A DNA stretch of 64,000 nucleotides from Tetracentron sinense. Lineage: Eukaryota; Streptophyta; Magnoliopsida; Trochodendrales; Trochodendraceae. How positions within the stretch are numbered: the stretch's first letter is position 1; the number at the start of each line of letters is the position of its first letter. Below, in pieces: positions 1 to 10,537 of this stretch. Both the position numbers and the translations under genes were made by a program. Below the pieces are notes generated by a model, which did no database searches, was not told the DNA's origin, and saw nothing but the letters and a program-made list of their open reading frames with translations. Location: the NCBI GenBank assembly GCA_015143295.1, contig CM026560.1:9364501-9428500 (forward strand), read 5' to 3'.

Positions 1-271
1 AATTGTGTAGCACCCCGGAACTTTTGTATATGCCTTGGGATGTGTTTCAAGGCATGAGACACATGTAATCTCAAAAGAATTCATGAAATGAGAATTTGAA
101 GCTTTGAGGAATTTTGCTAAGAATGCCATTATCAATTAAATTAATTATTTAAGAATGTCTATAAGTCTCAAAAATGTCCTACGCAAGTTTAGGAGAGATT
201 AGAATAGAAGAGGAAAAGGTTCAAGTAGTAAGAATGGGTGAAAAGTGAACTCAGCAGCAGATTTGCAGAGC

Positions 272-456
272 AACCGATCGCTCAGTCTTGAGTAGCGATC
301 GATTGGTCCAAAACTGATCGATCGAAGGCTATCAACTGGTTAACTTTTTTGTATGGGGAAATTTTCCAGAGAGCATGTTTTTGACCGGTCGCTCGGTCAA
401 GAATACCAATCGCTCGGTAGGCAACCGATCGATCGGTCATAACCACCGCTCAGTCT
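272..456. promoter_or_regulatory. Cluster of CpG palindromes in LTR A
   Basis: Seven or so units of the type ACCGATCGATCGGT, exact or with one or two changes (for example at about 273, 293, 313, 382, 405, 424 and 445). They lie 60-250 bp upstream of the TATA-like box. A promoter role is inferred from position and from the same arrangement in the other LTRs. Confidence 0.7.
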
Positions 457-847
457 TCGCGTTTTTGTAGAAATTTCAGTAAGGGCTATTTCGTCTTTTG
501 GGGGTTAAACCCTTTCCTATAAGGCTTTGCCCGAGCCTTAGGGCTTCATTAACTATACTTAGAAGATTTTGAGAGATAGAGAGAGAGGAGAAGGAGATTC
601 CTAACCTAGGTTTGTGCTTTTGAGAAGAAATCAAAGGGGTGAAGACCCTAGATCATCTCAAGTTCGTTTTCTTCAAGTTCAAGGCTCAAGCACTCATGGA
701 GCTCGTTTCTCCAAACTAGGGCAGCGATCCTATGGCGTTTTTGCAAGGGTTTTCTTCCCCACACCAAGCTTCCTTCAAGCAAAGGTTTTCTTCTTTCAAG
801 TTGGAGCTTCAATCAAGGTTTCTACCAAGATCAAGCCTTGATTCAAG

Positions 848-866
848 GTTAGTACACCCTACTAAC
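848..866 (+). promoter_or_regulatory. Splice-donor-like hairpin in LTR A
   Basis: GTTAGTA, loop CACCC, TACTAAC: a perfect 7-bp inverted repeat preceded by CAAG, so the left arm also reads as a 5' splice donor (AG|GTTAGT). The same motif sits at the end of the presumed leader in LTRs at 4316-4334, 7135-7154, 14846-14865, 22615-22633 and 47754-47772 (minus strand in those copies). Whether it is spliced is inference. Confidence 0.55.
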
Positions 867-1439
867 TTCTCCTAGCAATAATCTAGGTTCTCTATTGTGA
901 AATGTGACTCTTGATATTATGGTTTCTTCCTTATGAAATGTATCCTCTCCAACAAATATAAACAAGAGAAGAAAAGGGTATGGATGTGTATGGGGTGTTG
1001 ATTGAGGCGATTGGATGCCGAAATGTATGGATGTGTGTGGTGTGTGCAATGGAAAATGGAGGATGGGCATTTCATAAATAACAAACTTACCTTTATGATT
1101 GAATGGACAACATGCATTAAAAAGAATAAAGATGGACTACTAAGGAACGTTACATGTTATGTGTTTGACAAAATGACTAAACTATGAGTAAATGACTTAA
1201 ATGAAAGAAATGGAAGTAGGCCTTATGCATGTGTTCTTATGAATGATGAATTGATCAAGTGTCATGTAGATTACCCAATTTTTATATGCTTATACTATGA
1301 ATTTAATTGTCATGCAATGTCTCTCTTGCTATCTGTATGCCCATGATTGTCATTATTGGCACGCACACGAGCACGCATGTATACATAAACCGAGGTTTCA
1401 AGAGCATACGCATATAATAATCGACAAGAAAACATTGCA

Positions 1440-1795
1440 TGTCAAAGAGGTTGGTAGCCTAAGGAGATTCGGGTACTAGCCTCTGGCTCACAAAAAAACT
1501 AAAAACACTACCTGTCAAGGAGGTTGGTAGCCCAGGGAGATTCGTGTACTAGCCTCTGGCTCACAAGAAAACTAAACAAGAAAACTAAAATCTACTATAT
1601 GTCAAGGAGGTTCATAGCCCAGGGATATTCGGGTACTAGCCTCTGGCTCACAAGAAAACCATATGTCAAGGAGGTTGGCAGCCCAGGGAGGTTCGGGTGC
1701 TAACCTCTGGCTCACAAGTAAAGGAAAATATTACATGTCAAGGAGGTTGGCAGCACAGGGATGTTTGGGTGCTAGCCTCTGGCTCACAAGTATAC
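1440..1795 (+). repeat. Five tandem hairpin units in LTR A
   Basis: Five units of roughly 70-85 bp, each with GAGGTTGGTAGCCC ... GGGTACTAGCCTC or a variant. The arms pair with each other. In units near 1513 the inner arms are GTA/TAC, while near 1670 and 1740 they are GCA/TGC, a paired change. The same unit, reversed, makes up the array in LTR F at 46717-47175. Confidence 0.8.
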
Positions 1796-2024
1796 AAGAC
1801 GATGATAAGACATGCATACATGATTTTCTCAAGCCATACCGAGATGTGAAACGGATTTCCAAGCATGAGTTTTATCGGAGTTTTCGTATTCATGCACGCA
1901 CATCAAGATGATTGTATTGTACCATGTTTAATATTGTTTCTTTGTGATGTTCCTCTTACTGCTCTATATTGTATTACTGTTGTTGTGTTTTATTATTGTC
2001 ATGGTTAGCTAGTAGCTTGTACTC

Positions 2025-2045
2025 GCTGAGTATTCCATGCTCAGC
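2025..2045 (+). other. Conserved LTR stem-loop (GCTGAG...CTCAGC)
   Basis: Six-base arms GCTGAG and CTCAGC around TATTCCATG, about 385 bp from the LTR's 3' end. Found at the matching place in every LTR of the family: 2848-2868, 5890-5910, 13540-13560, 21287-21306, 27071-27091, 43460-43480, 46448-46468, and in altered form at 59337-59356. Confidence 0.7.
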
Positions 2046-3239
2046 CGTACTTTCATGTCGGCAGGTACTGAGAGAGCCCTCGACCCGGAGCCTTGGGTCG
2101 AGGAAGAGTACATAGAAGAGAGAGATCCATCTATTCCACTACAGTCTCAGGCGGACCGAGACCTCGACGTGCGTATTTTGATATTTGGATAGGTGGGCAT
2201 GTCCACCTTAGGCTTGGATATGTTTTATGTATATTTTCACTTGGGATACTAACTTATAAAGAAAAGAAAAATTAGTTCACACTTCCGCAACCTATGTTTA
2301 GCTTCCTCGCTCTGATTTTCATTGTATTAGTATTATATTCACCTTATTCATTACAGGATGGTTTGGCAGGTACATATAGTCACACCTAAAGTATCCCTTA
2401 ACTCCTAGGGGTATTTTGAGGCGCGACAAATTGAATTAAAAAGTTCATGTAATGCCCCAAAATACCCCCTAGGAGTTGGGATACTTTGGCAACGTGACTT
2501 AACCTTAATCATCCTGCAAGAGTATACAAGGCATGCAAAATAGAGAACTAAAAATTTCTTTAATGACTTAACTATATTCCAAGTGCAAATGATTACAATA
2601 ATTGAATAGGATTTACGACATGAACATGAACTCTTCAACTTGAGTCCCTACTCTAGTGAGACAACATCCCCAAACACAAGAACCCAAATACATGTCGTTC
2701 TCTTCCTCATCCCAACCATTGGCCATATGCCCAGCCTCCTAATATCTAGGTACGCATCCGAATAACCTCCTGCTCACCCTGAGCTACCTCGATCTAAGGG
2801 AAAAGAGTTCACATATCGCATAATGTACCTGCCGACATAACAGTACGGCTGAGCATAGAATACTCAGTGAATACAAGCTACTAACTAACAATAGTAATAA
2901 CAATAAAATAACATACATCATACAGTTCACCATCACATTTCAAAAATCAGAGTGCGGAAGCAAACAAATAACAAATATAATCTTGAGCATCATAATTAAA
3001 CTCATACTTAGGGTTCATGCTTTGACTAAAACCTTTTTCACCTTCCTTGTGATTCTTGTAATTTAAACTTTACATTTTATGCTTCATGTGGTTCCTTACA
3101 TGTCTTATGAGGTTATTCTCATTGGCTAGCAACCGAACTATGAAATGGACGGACATACTAGGTTCTTATCTGGTTCTTGTCTCGTGAGTATCATGCGTGT
3201 TTTCTTGTCGACTTGCTTGTAAATTTTCTTGTTTGCCTG

Positions 3240-3536
3240 GGAACAGATGATAATGCCCGTACCTGGTCTTAGTATACTAGTATCCTCTCATACTTGTTGG
3301 AAACAGGTGTTAATGCCCGTACCTGGTCTTAGTACATTAATACCCTTTCATGCTTGCCTTGGAAACATATGCTAGTGCCCGTACCTGGTCTAAGTACACT
3401 AGCATACTTTCATACTTGTTATGTTACTTGGAGACAGATGCTAGTACCCGTCCTGGTCTTAGTATACCAGCACCCTCTCATACATGTTTGGGAATAGATG
3501 TTAGTGCCCGTACCTGGTCTTAGTACACTAACATCC
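3240..3536 (-). repeat. Five tandem hairpin units with covarying arms in LTR B
   Basis: Units start near 3240, 3298, 3359, 3429 and 3490 (58-70 bp period). Each has a 9-base arm, a constant 18-19 nt loop (CCCGTACCTGGTCT...), and a second arm. Arms: 3369-3377 ATGCTAGTG with 3397-3405 CACTAGCAT; 3498-3506 ATGTTAGTG with 3526-3534 CACTAACAT; 3307-3315 GTGTTAATG with 3335-3343 CATTAATAC. Changes in one arm are matched in the other. Two further units of the AGGCTAGC/GGGCTACC type follow at about 3640-3760. Confidence 0.8.
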
Positions 3537-4590
3537 TTCCATGATTCTTGATTCTTGCTTGTCGTATTTTCTTGTGAACCAGGTATGACATATCCCAGGG
3601 ATATGCCCTACCCTTAACATTCATGTTTGTTTAACTTGTGAGCTAGAGGCTAGCACCCGCACATCCCTGGGCTACCAACCTCCTTAATGTTTCATTTACT
3701 TCAGAGCCAGAGGCTAGCACCCTTTCACCTGGGCTACTAACCTCCTTAACATATCATTTTCTTATTTTATTTATCATGTACCAATACTCGTGGAAAACCC
3801 GGTTCATGCATGCATGCGTGCGTGTGCGTAGCAATTGTAGTAGCCATGATGACATATTTGAGTAGGAGGATCACATGAGCGTGGCATTTCAATTCTTAAT
3901 ATAATCCAATGGGAAGATAGATAACATGTAAAGTCATTTGATCAAGGTAGGCATTTAGAAAGAATAACTCAATTCATGTTTCATAATTCAAGTTCACATT
4001 TAAGCATCTTATCAAGCACTTGGTAGGCATCACATTTATAATCCTTTGATTTAAGTTTCTTAGCGCATGTTTTTCAACAAACACAAGGGTGTATTCATTA
4101 TGTCTGAAAATGCCCTTCAACCCTTTATCCATCACACTACATTCATCACCCCACACGGCATCTATTCGCCACAATCCACCATCCATTCGCACATTCCCAC
4201 AATTCTAATTTATCTTATTTATATTTAGGAAAAATAGCATATTTCCAAGAAAAATGGAAGATACAAGATCAAAATCAACAATTTAAGAGAGAAAATCTAA
4301 GCTATTGCTAAGATAGTTAGTAGGGTGTACTAACCTTGAAGATCAAGCTTGATCTTAGAAGAACCCCTTGATTGGAAGACCTTAGGCTTGATGGAGGGTG
4401 ATACAAGCTTGAAATTCTTCAGGCTTGAACCCTTTGACCTCAATCCCAAACTCCTCTTTGGATTCTCCTTCAATCTCCCTTCTCCTCTTTCTCCACTCCT
4501 TTCTCTCCTATAGGTTTAGAAAAGCCCCAAATGAGGATCCCTAAACAAGACAAGGGTTTAAAACCCTGAAATCCGGCATCAGTTACCACA

Positions 4591-4807
4591 TGCGATCGAT
4601 CGCACAAGGATGCGATCTATCGCACATGAACCCGAACACTATTGTCTATTTTCCCTTTGTATGTGATTGATCGCACATATTTGCGATTGATCGCAGATCA
4701 CTGTGATCTATCGCACCTAAGACCTCATCCATCGCATATGGTCCAGAGACCTTGGGACCCATTTTGCCTGCATGCGATCGATCGCACCAAACTTGCGATC
4801 GATCGCA
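4591..4807. promoter_or_regulatory. Cluster of TGCGATCGATCGCA palindromes in LTR B
   Basis: Perfect or near copies at 4591-4604, 4611-4624, 4671-4684, 4682-4695 (offset reading), 4702-4715, 4773-4786 and 4794-4807. Neighbouring pairs are about 20 bp apart. The core differs from LTR A (TGCG...CGCA instead of ACCG...CGGT), but place and form are the same. Confidence 0.7.
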
Positions 4808-5018
4808 CATCTCAGATTTTGTTGCTTTCCCCCCTGCAGATCCATAGGAGTGTTTCCAACCTCATTTTCACAACCTATAGGGTCTCAAACCCCTTCCCTC
4901 ATGCTGCCCTTGGGTGATTAACCCTCCAATTCATCTCGAACATCAATTCTAACCCGGGAATTGCCAATTGGCCCCGATTACACTATTCATTGGTCAAATA
5001 ATGTTCCGGAGTGCTACA

Positions 5019-5449
5019 GTTCATGTGGCAGGATCCTTAATGGTTAATGTTCTTACATTGGGATTCAATTGCAACATGGATATCTCACGTCACTTGCAAT
5101 TCCGATGTAATTCCTATTTAGGGTCAATGGGATAACATTGGATAAGCCAGGGTTAGAATGTCTCAAAGCAATTTGTGGAGATGCTCACATAAGAAATACA
5201 AGCTCATAAATTGATTAATATTAATCAATTATTTAAATGCTAATCATTGATTAAATAGATTAAAAGTTAATCTATGGTTTAAATTAATTGTTAATTTAAA
5301 TTGAAAGATTATATTAGTAATTATTTAATTAACCTAATTAAAGGGGAAATGGGTTTGACCGATATCCATAAACCCACAAAGTATGGACCTTTAATGTGGG
5401 CCCAAGCCCATGGATTTAAACCCTAGGGTGGGGTGCCCACTTTAGCTTT
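5019..5449 (+). mobile_element. Copia left-LTR segment with AT-rich hairpin series
   Basis: Continues the Copia LTR after solo LTR B and stops at solo LTR C. It contains a run of AT-rich inverted repeats at about 5205-5320 of the type TTGATTAA...TTAATCAA, AGATTAA...TTAATCT and TTTAAATTAA...TTAATTTAAA. The same series recurs in all Copia LTR copies (8900-8999, about 31458-31568, about 44199-44310). No gene. Confidence 0.85.
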
Positions 5450-6379
5450 TGTCACCCCCCAAAATACCCCTTAGGAGTTAAGGGATACTTTAGAGGTGAC
5501 TATTCTTACCTGCCAAATCATCCTGTAATGAACAAGGTAAACATAATACTATAACAACAATAATCAGAGAGCGGAAGCTAAAACATGAGTGCAGAAGCAT
5601 AAACCAACTTTTTCTTTTCTATATAAGGTGGTCTGTATTCCAAGTTCACATATACAAAACATAATCATAAGGGTAAAAGTGGACATGCCCACCTATCAAC
5701 ATATCAAAATACAAAACACAAAACTCACTATCACTCCCCTCAATAATAGTCTAAGTTTGGCCACACATCAAGATCTCTATCCTCCTGAGACTGCATCAGG
5801 ATAGGTGGCTCCCTCTCCTCTACATACTCTTCCTCAACCCAAGGCTCAGGGTTAAGGGCATCCACGGTACCTGTCGACATAAAAGTATGGTTGAGTATGA
5901 AATACTCAGCAAGTATAAGCTACTAGCTAACAATAGTAATAACAAAATACGATAGCAACAACGAGATATAATTCATCACATCAAGTTAAAACAATACTAG
6001 CAACATATGACATTTATACCATTAAAAGTAAAGCAAGGTAATAATCTTGGCATGCTTGAATGAATGCGAAAACATCGATAAAACTCATACTTTGAAAGTC
6101 ATGTCTTATTCTTGAAAATAGTCTTTCGTGTCATTCAAAACTCGCTTGTCATATTTAAAAACTTGTTCTTGTCTTAGTCTCATTTCGTAAGAATCACACA
6201 TCCTTGTCTTGTTCTTGTTGGAATCACTTGTCTTGCTTGTTCTTGTCATGACTTGACATGTTCTTGACTTGACTTGCTTGTTTTCTTGTGAGTCAGAGTT
6301 TAGTGCCCTTGTAGCGACTTGTGAGCCGGGAATGTAAATTCCCTTCAGTGAAATATATATATATAGAAAAGGGTACACC

Positions 6380-6560
6380 AACCTCCTTATTTTCTTGTGA
6401 GCCAGGTATGATATATCTTGCGAAATGTCCTACCCATGACCCCCTGATGTCCGGCTTTATCATTCATGCTTGTTTTTCTTGTGAGCCAGGTATGACATAT
6501 CCTAGGGATATGCCCTACCCTTGACCGGCCCAATGTTCGGCTTTATCATTCGTATCGTGA
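6380..6560 (-). repeat. Tandem hairpin units in LTR C
   Basis: Two to three units beginning GAGCCAGGTATGA. Each has a short hairpin, best seen near 6495-6515 (CATATCC, loop TAG, GGATATG) inside a wider GGTA...TACC pairing. Related units occur at 3572-3613, 14040-14260 and 21785-22000. Confidence 0.65.
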
Positions 6561-7541
6561 ATCACAATTTTTGTTCTTGTTTGGTTTATCATATACATAT
6601 ACTTTAGAAAAATCGATTCATGCATGCATATGTGCATGTGTGTAGCATTTGTAGTAAACATGATGTCATGCTTGAATAAAAGGATCACATGAGAATAGCA
6701 TTTCAATTCCTAACATCATCATATGAGAATTTAGACTAGCATATATAACATTGGCTAAATTACCACTTTAGGAAAAACTACATAAATCATACTTTTATGT
6801 TCTTTATTAAATCCGTTAAATTCTCATTTATGTATTTCATCGAACACTTGACATACAATGCTTCCATGGCCATCTTATTCAAATTCTTATGTGCATACCT
6901 TTCATCAACACATGAGGTATGTTCATTATGTGTACATTGCCCTTCTATCATTTGTCATCACACATTCATCACATACATACGGCATCCAATCGCCTCAATC
7001 ATACATTCCCACACATCCACACCATTTTCATTTATCTTTTTCATTTTAGGGATAGTAGTGTATCTCAAGGAAAATGAAGCAGGCAAGTTCAAATCAACAT
7101 TTTCAAAAGAGAAACCTAGGTTATTACTAAGCTAGTTAGTAAGGGTGTACTAACCTTGAGATCAATGCTTGATCTTGAAGAAAACCTTAGATTAGAACCC
7201 CAAATGGTAGAGGAGAACCCTTGTTTGATGAATGCTTAATTTGGGAAAGAAAACCCTTGAAATGTCATGGAAGACACTGCCAAGCTTTGAGAAGGAACTC
7301 CACGCGTGCTTGAGCTTGGGCTTGAGAATCCAAGCTATTTGGGATGATTCTAGGGTTCTCAAACCCTTGATTCTCTCTCAAATCTCCAAACTCTCTTAGA
7401 AACCCTAGGACTTTCTCTCGCTCTCTCAAAATATTGCTAAGGGTGTTTATGAACACTCTTGGCTCGAGCCAACCCTTAAAAGTAAGGGTGGAGTAGCCAA
7501 AAGACCAAAAACCCCTTAATGAAATTTTTGCAAAATGTGTA

Positions 7542-7763
7542 GGACCGAGTGACCAGTCCTTATGACCGAGCTCTCGGTAACGGACCGAGCGATCGGTGTT
7601 TTGACCGTGCTCTCGGTAGTGGACCGAGCGATCAGTGTTTTGACCGAGCTCTCGGTAAAAAACAACCTCTCTAGAATTTTTTCCTATACAAATTTTTGGA
7701 CCAGTCGATAGATACTAATCGCTCTGTTTTAGATCGAGCGATCGCTAGCGATCGGTGCTCTGC
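7542..7763. promoter_or_regulatory. Phased palindrome cluster in LTR C
   Basis: Alternating ACCGAGCTCTCGGT and ACCGAGCGATCGGT at 7565-7578, 7584-7597, 7604-7617, 7623-7636 and 7643-7656: start-to-start spacing 19, 20, 19 and 20 bp, close to two turns of DNA. Further degenerate units lie at about 7542 and 7700-7763. Confidence 0.72.
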
Positions 7764-7828
7764 AAATATATGCTTCGGTATTCCGGCCATAACTTTTGAC
7801 TCCCTTATTGGATTTTGACGATTCAACT

Positions 7829-10012
7829 TGTTAGACATGATGCCCAAAAAAGTCATTTAGATTGTTAGATTCTTATTAATTTGATTAATAAAGACTTCTT
7901 CTTAATCTATTGTGTATTCATTATGGGTAATTGACCATGATCATGTCGATTAAGGTCCTTAGGATATATTGTAGGAAAGTTATGTGATTAGATTATCACA
8001 GGCAGATATAGCTTTCCAATTCCTTATACCTTATATAGTCACAGCTATGGGTGAAGCTGGGCACTTCACTTAATGGTTGCCACTATGCTAAGATGTTCTC
8101 AATAGTTGAGAAGTAGTTCTATCTCGAACTATTGTGGTGGAGACTGCACATCAGCATATGGGTGCTTAAATGTATACTGACTGATTGCATTCAATGAGAT
8201 ACCTCTTGCATAAACATACTAATCAGATAGTTGGTCTCTCATTCGCATTGAACAGTTTCGATGATCCTTAGATCTAATGAGATCATCTATGAGTGAGCAG
8301 TAATCTGATTGTTTTGATTCCACCAAAGTATTTTCTATATTAGGGAATACGATACAGTGACAGTTGGATAGTCAGAAAGCTGTTCGAGTCATGATGAATT
8401 TCAAACAAGAAATCCATGCTCATTTATTTGAGAGATTATCCAAGTTCTGGGTAAGACAGTTGATTAAGTTTAAATCCTACGCAGGTGATTTTGAAATCAA
8501 AATAAGTTTTGAAATATATATTTATTAAAAGATATTATACTTATCAAAGGATTTTCTCAAAATGTTTTTCATGAAAAATTGTTTCTCATGGTTTCATCAG
8601 AAGTCTTGGAAACCCGGATGATGTGCAATGGGCTATGAGTTAGATAGTATGTCAATCTCGAATGCCCATTAGGGATAATGTATTTAGAAGGATAAATCAA
8701 ATTTAAAAGTTCATGTGACGGGATCCGTATTGGTTAATGTTCATACACTGGGATTCAATTGCAACATGGATATCTCACGTCACTTGCAATTCTGATGTAA
8801 TTCCTGTTTAGGGTCAATGGGCTAACATTGGGTAAGCCAGGGTAAAAATGTCCCAGAGCCATCTATGAAGATGCCCACATAAGAAACACAAGTTCAATAA
8901 TTGATTAAATGTTAATCAATTATTTAAGTGATTAAATGTTAATCATTAATTAAATAGATTAAAAGTTAATCTATTGTTTAAATTAATTGTTAATTTAAAT
9001 TAAGGGATTATTTTAGTAATTATTTAATTAACCTAATTAAAGGGGAAATGGGTTGACCCATATCCATAAACCCATTTAATATGGACCTTTAATATGGGCC
9101 CAAGCCCATGGGTTTAAACCCTAGGGTGGGGCGCCCACTTTGCAATCCTAATTGGATTAGGATTAGGTTATTTGAATAATTATTAAAATATAACTCTTTT
9201 TACTATGGAATTAAATTCCAATTGTTGGAATGCAAGTAGGATGAAGTAGTTGTAATTGGATTACAACTAGGAGTCCAAGACTCCCATGTATCTCATGCCC
9301 CCTTGAACCTCACGCCCACCCCTATGGTAGTTCTCCTAATTGGATTAGGAGTTGGTTGTTTGGTTAATCCCAATTTAATTAAGGAATCCTCTTATGATAA
9401 GGACTCCTAAATTAGTAGGTTTTCTATAACTAGAGTGGTTATAGATAAAATAGGTTTTATTTATTTAATAATAAGTGTTATTATTGAAAAATAATTCCTA
9501 AGGGATAAGATCAAGTTGAAGTAGGATTAGGATAGGATCCTAGTCTATAAATATCCCAACACCCCTAGACCATAAGTAAGATTCTCCAGAATTTTTTCAC
9601 TCTCCCTCTCATCTCTCTCCAAACCATGAGCCCCTAGGGTCTCCCTTAGGGAATTTCATGAGCTTCAAAGGGTGCTTCAAGTTGGGTTTTGCTACTTTAG
9701 GTTTTTTAACCTTAAAGTTGTGGGTGATAGAAAGTCTACACCATTACTCCATCTTCTTTCTCTTGCATCATTAATTCCAAATCGAGATTCTAAAGCTTCG
9801 TGGGGATAGCGAAGAACAAGGATCGAGATTCGAGTATTTCTTCGAGAAATCTCTACAAAGAGTTTTGACGGTTTGAGTGGATTAAGCTTCACCGGTGAAC
9901 ATCTTTCACCAAGGTGATATGACAAACTTTTAGATAGTATTTGATGTTTTCTATGGTGTTAAGATTTAGGGGATCCTGTTTTCCGCATAAATTTTTATCC
10001 GGATCCCCTACA
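7829..10012 (+). mobile_element. Solo Copia LTR inside solo LTR C
   Basis: Begins TGTTAGACATGATGCC and ends GGATCCCCTACA, 2184 bp. CAACT is duplicated at 7824-7828 and 10013-10017. It is of the same family as the Copia array LTRs, closest in form to 30366-32519. It carries a TATA box (CTATAAATA) near 9544 and the AT-rich hairpin series at 8900-8999. It is a second-level insertion and therefore younger than solo LTR C. Confidence 0.93.
8900..8999. repeat. Four consecutive AT-rich palindromes in a Copia LTR
   Basis: Inverted repeats at 8900-8920 (ATTGATTAA/TTAATCAAT), 8929-8945 (TGATTAA/TTAATCA), 8956-8972 (AGATTAA/TTAATCT) and 8977-8999 (TTTAAATTAA/TTAATTTAAA), each with a 3-nt loop (ATG, ATG, AAG, TTG). 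The set is kept, with small changes, in the other three Copia LTR copies. Confidence 0.8.
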
Positions 10013-10537
10013 CAACTTGCGTTGGATTCATCTTTTAGAGAGGAACAGCTTTGATGTTTTCTCAAAATTTAAATTTTGAATTTTAATGTACCAAAAATGA
10101 TTCTAAACACGACTAATGTGCAAATGGGTTTCATCAACCCATTTTTGTAGCAGATTCGATTTTGGAAATCGGATGTTTGAATTAACTCCGACTAAAAATC
10201 AAGAAAAGTGATCAACATGAACCTCGAAGAGGGTTCCAATACCTTTCCAAAAATTCAAGAATCACTCGATTCGAATAAGCGGTGACAACATTATAGCTTC
10301 TTCAATTTGAGGGCAATGTTAAGACATTTCCTTTTTTAACATTTAGAACTTTTCTCACTTCTATGTTGACACCCATAAATATTCCTAAAACCTTTTTAAT
10401 ACTATAATACCTTATCTTAATATTTAATTAAGACTAAAATGATTTAAAATTCTCATTTCATAGAAAGTGGAAGATTACAAAGGCTTAAAGCCTTGGTACA
10501 AGTTCCAATACAAGGGCCAAAGTTCCGGGGCTCTACA

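Larger units (their letters stand above)
6..2428 (+). mobile_element. Solo LTR A, Tekay-like Gypsy family
   Basis: Begins TGTAGCACCCCGG and ends GGCGCGACA. It is flanked by AATTG at 1-5 and 2429-2433, a 5-bp target duplication inside the Copia LTR. It shares its end sequences and internal layout with the LTRs of the Gypsy element at 13098-23518, but has no internal coding region, so it is a solo LTR left by LTR-LTR recombination. In order: palindrome cluster 272-456, TATA-like box (TATAAGG) near 518, leader, splice-donor-like hairpin 848-866, tandem repeats 1440-1795, conserved stem-loop 2025-2045. Short reading frames in it show no known domain. Confidence 0.92.
2448..5018 (-). mobile_element. 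Solo LTR B, Tekay-like Gypsy family
   Basis: On the plus strand it starts TGTAATGCCCC and ends GGAGTGCTACA, with GTTCA duplicated at 2443-2447 and 5019-5023 inside the Copia LTR. Orientation is minus, judged from the order palindromes (4591-4807), leader hairpin (4316-4334), tandem arrays (3240-3760), stem-loop (2848-2868). It sits only 20 bp from solo LTR A, so two related elements landed almost side by side in opposite directions. No coding region. Confidence 0.92.
5450..10537 (-). mobile_element. Solo LTR C, Tekay-like Gypsy family, interrupted by a Copia solo LTR
   Basis: Starts TGTCACCCCCC and ends GGGGCTCTACA, with GCTTT duplicated at 5445-5449 and 10538-10542 inside the Copia LTR. It is interrupted at 7829-10012 by a Copia LTR with its own target duplication, so its own length is about 2.9 kb. 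Layout on the minus strand: palindromes 7542-7763, leader hairpin 7135-7154, tandem units about 6260-6560 (each with CATATCC-TAG-GGATATG or a variant), stem-loop 5890-5910. No coding region. Confidence 0.92.
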
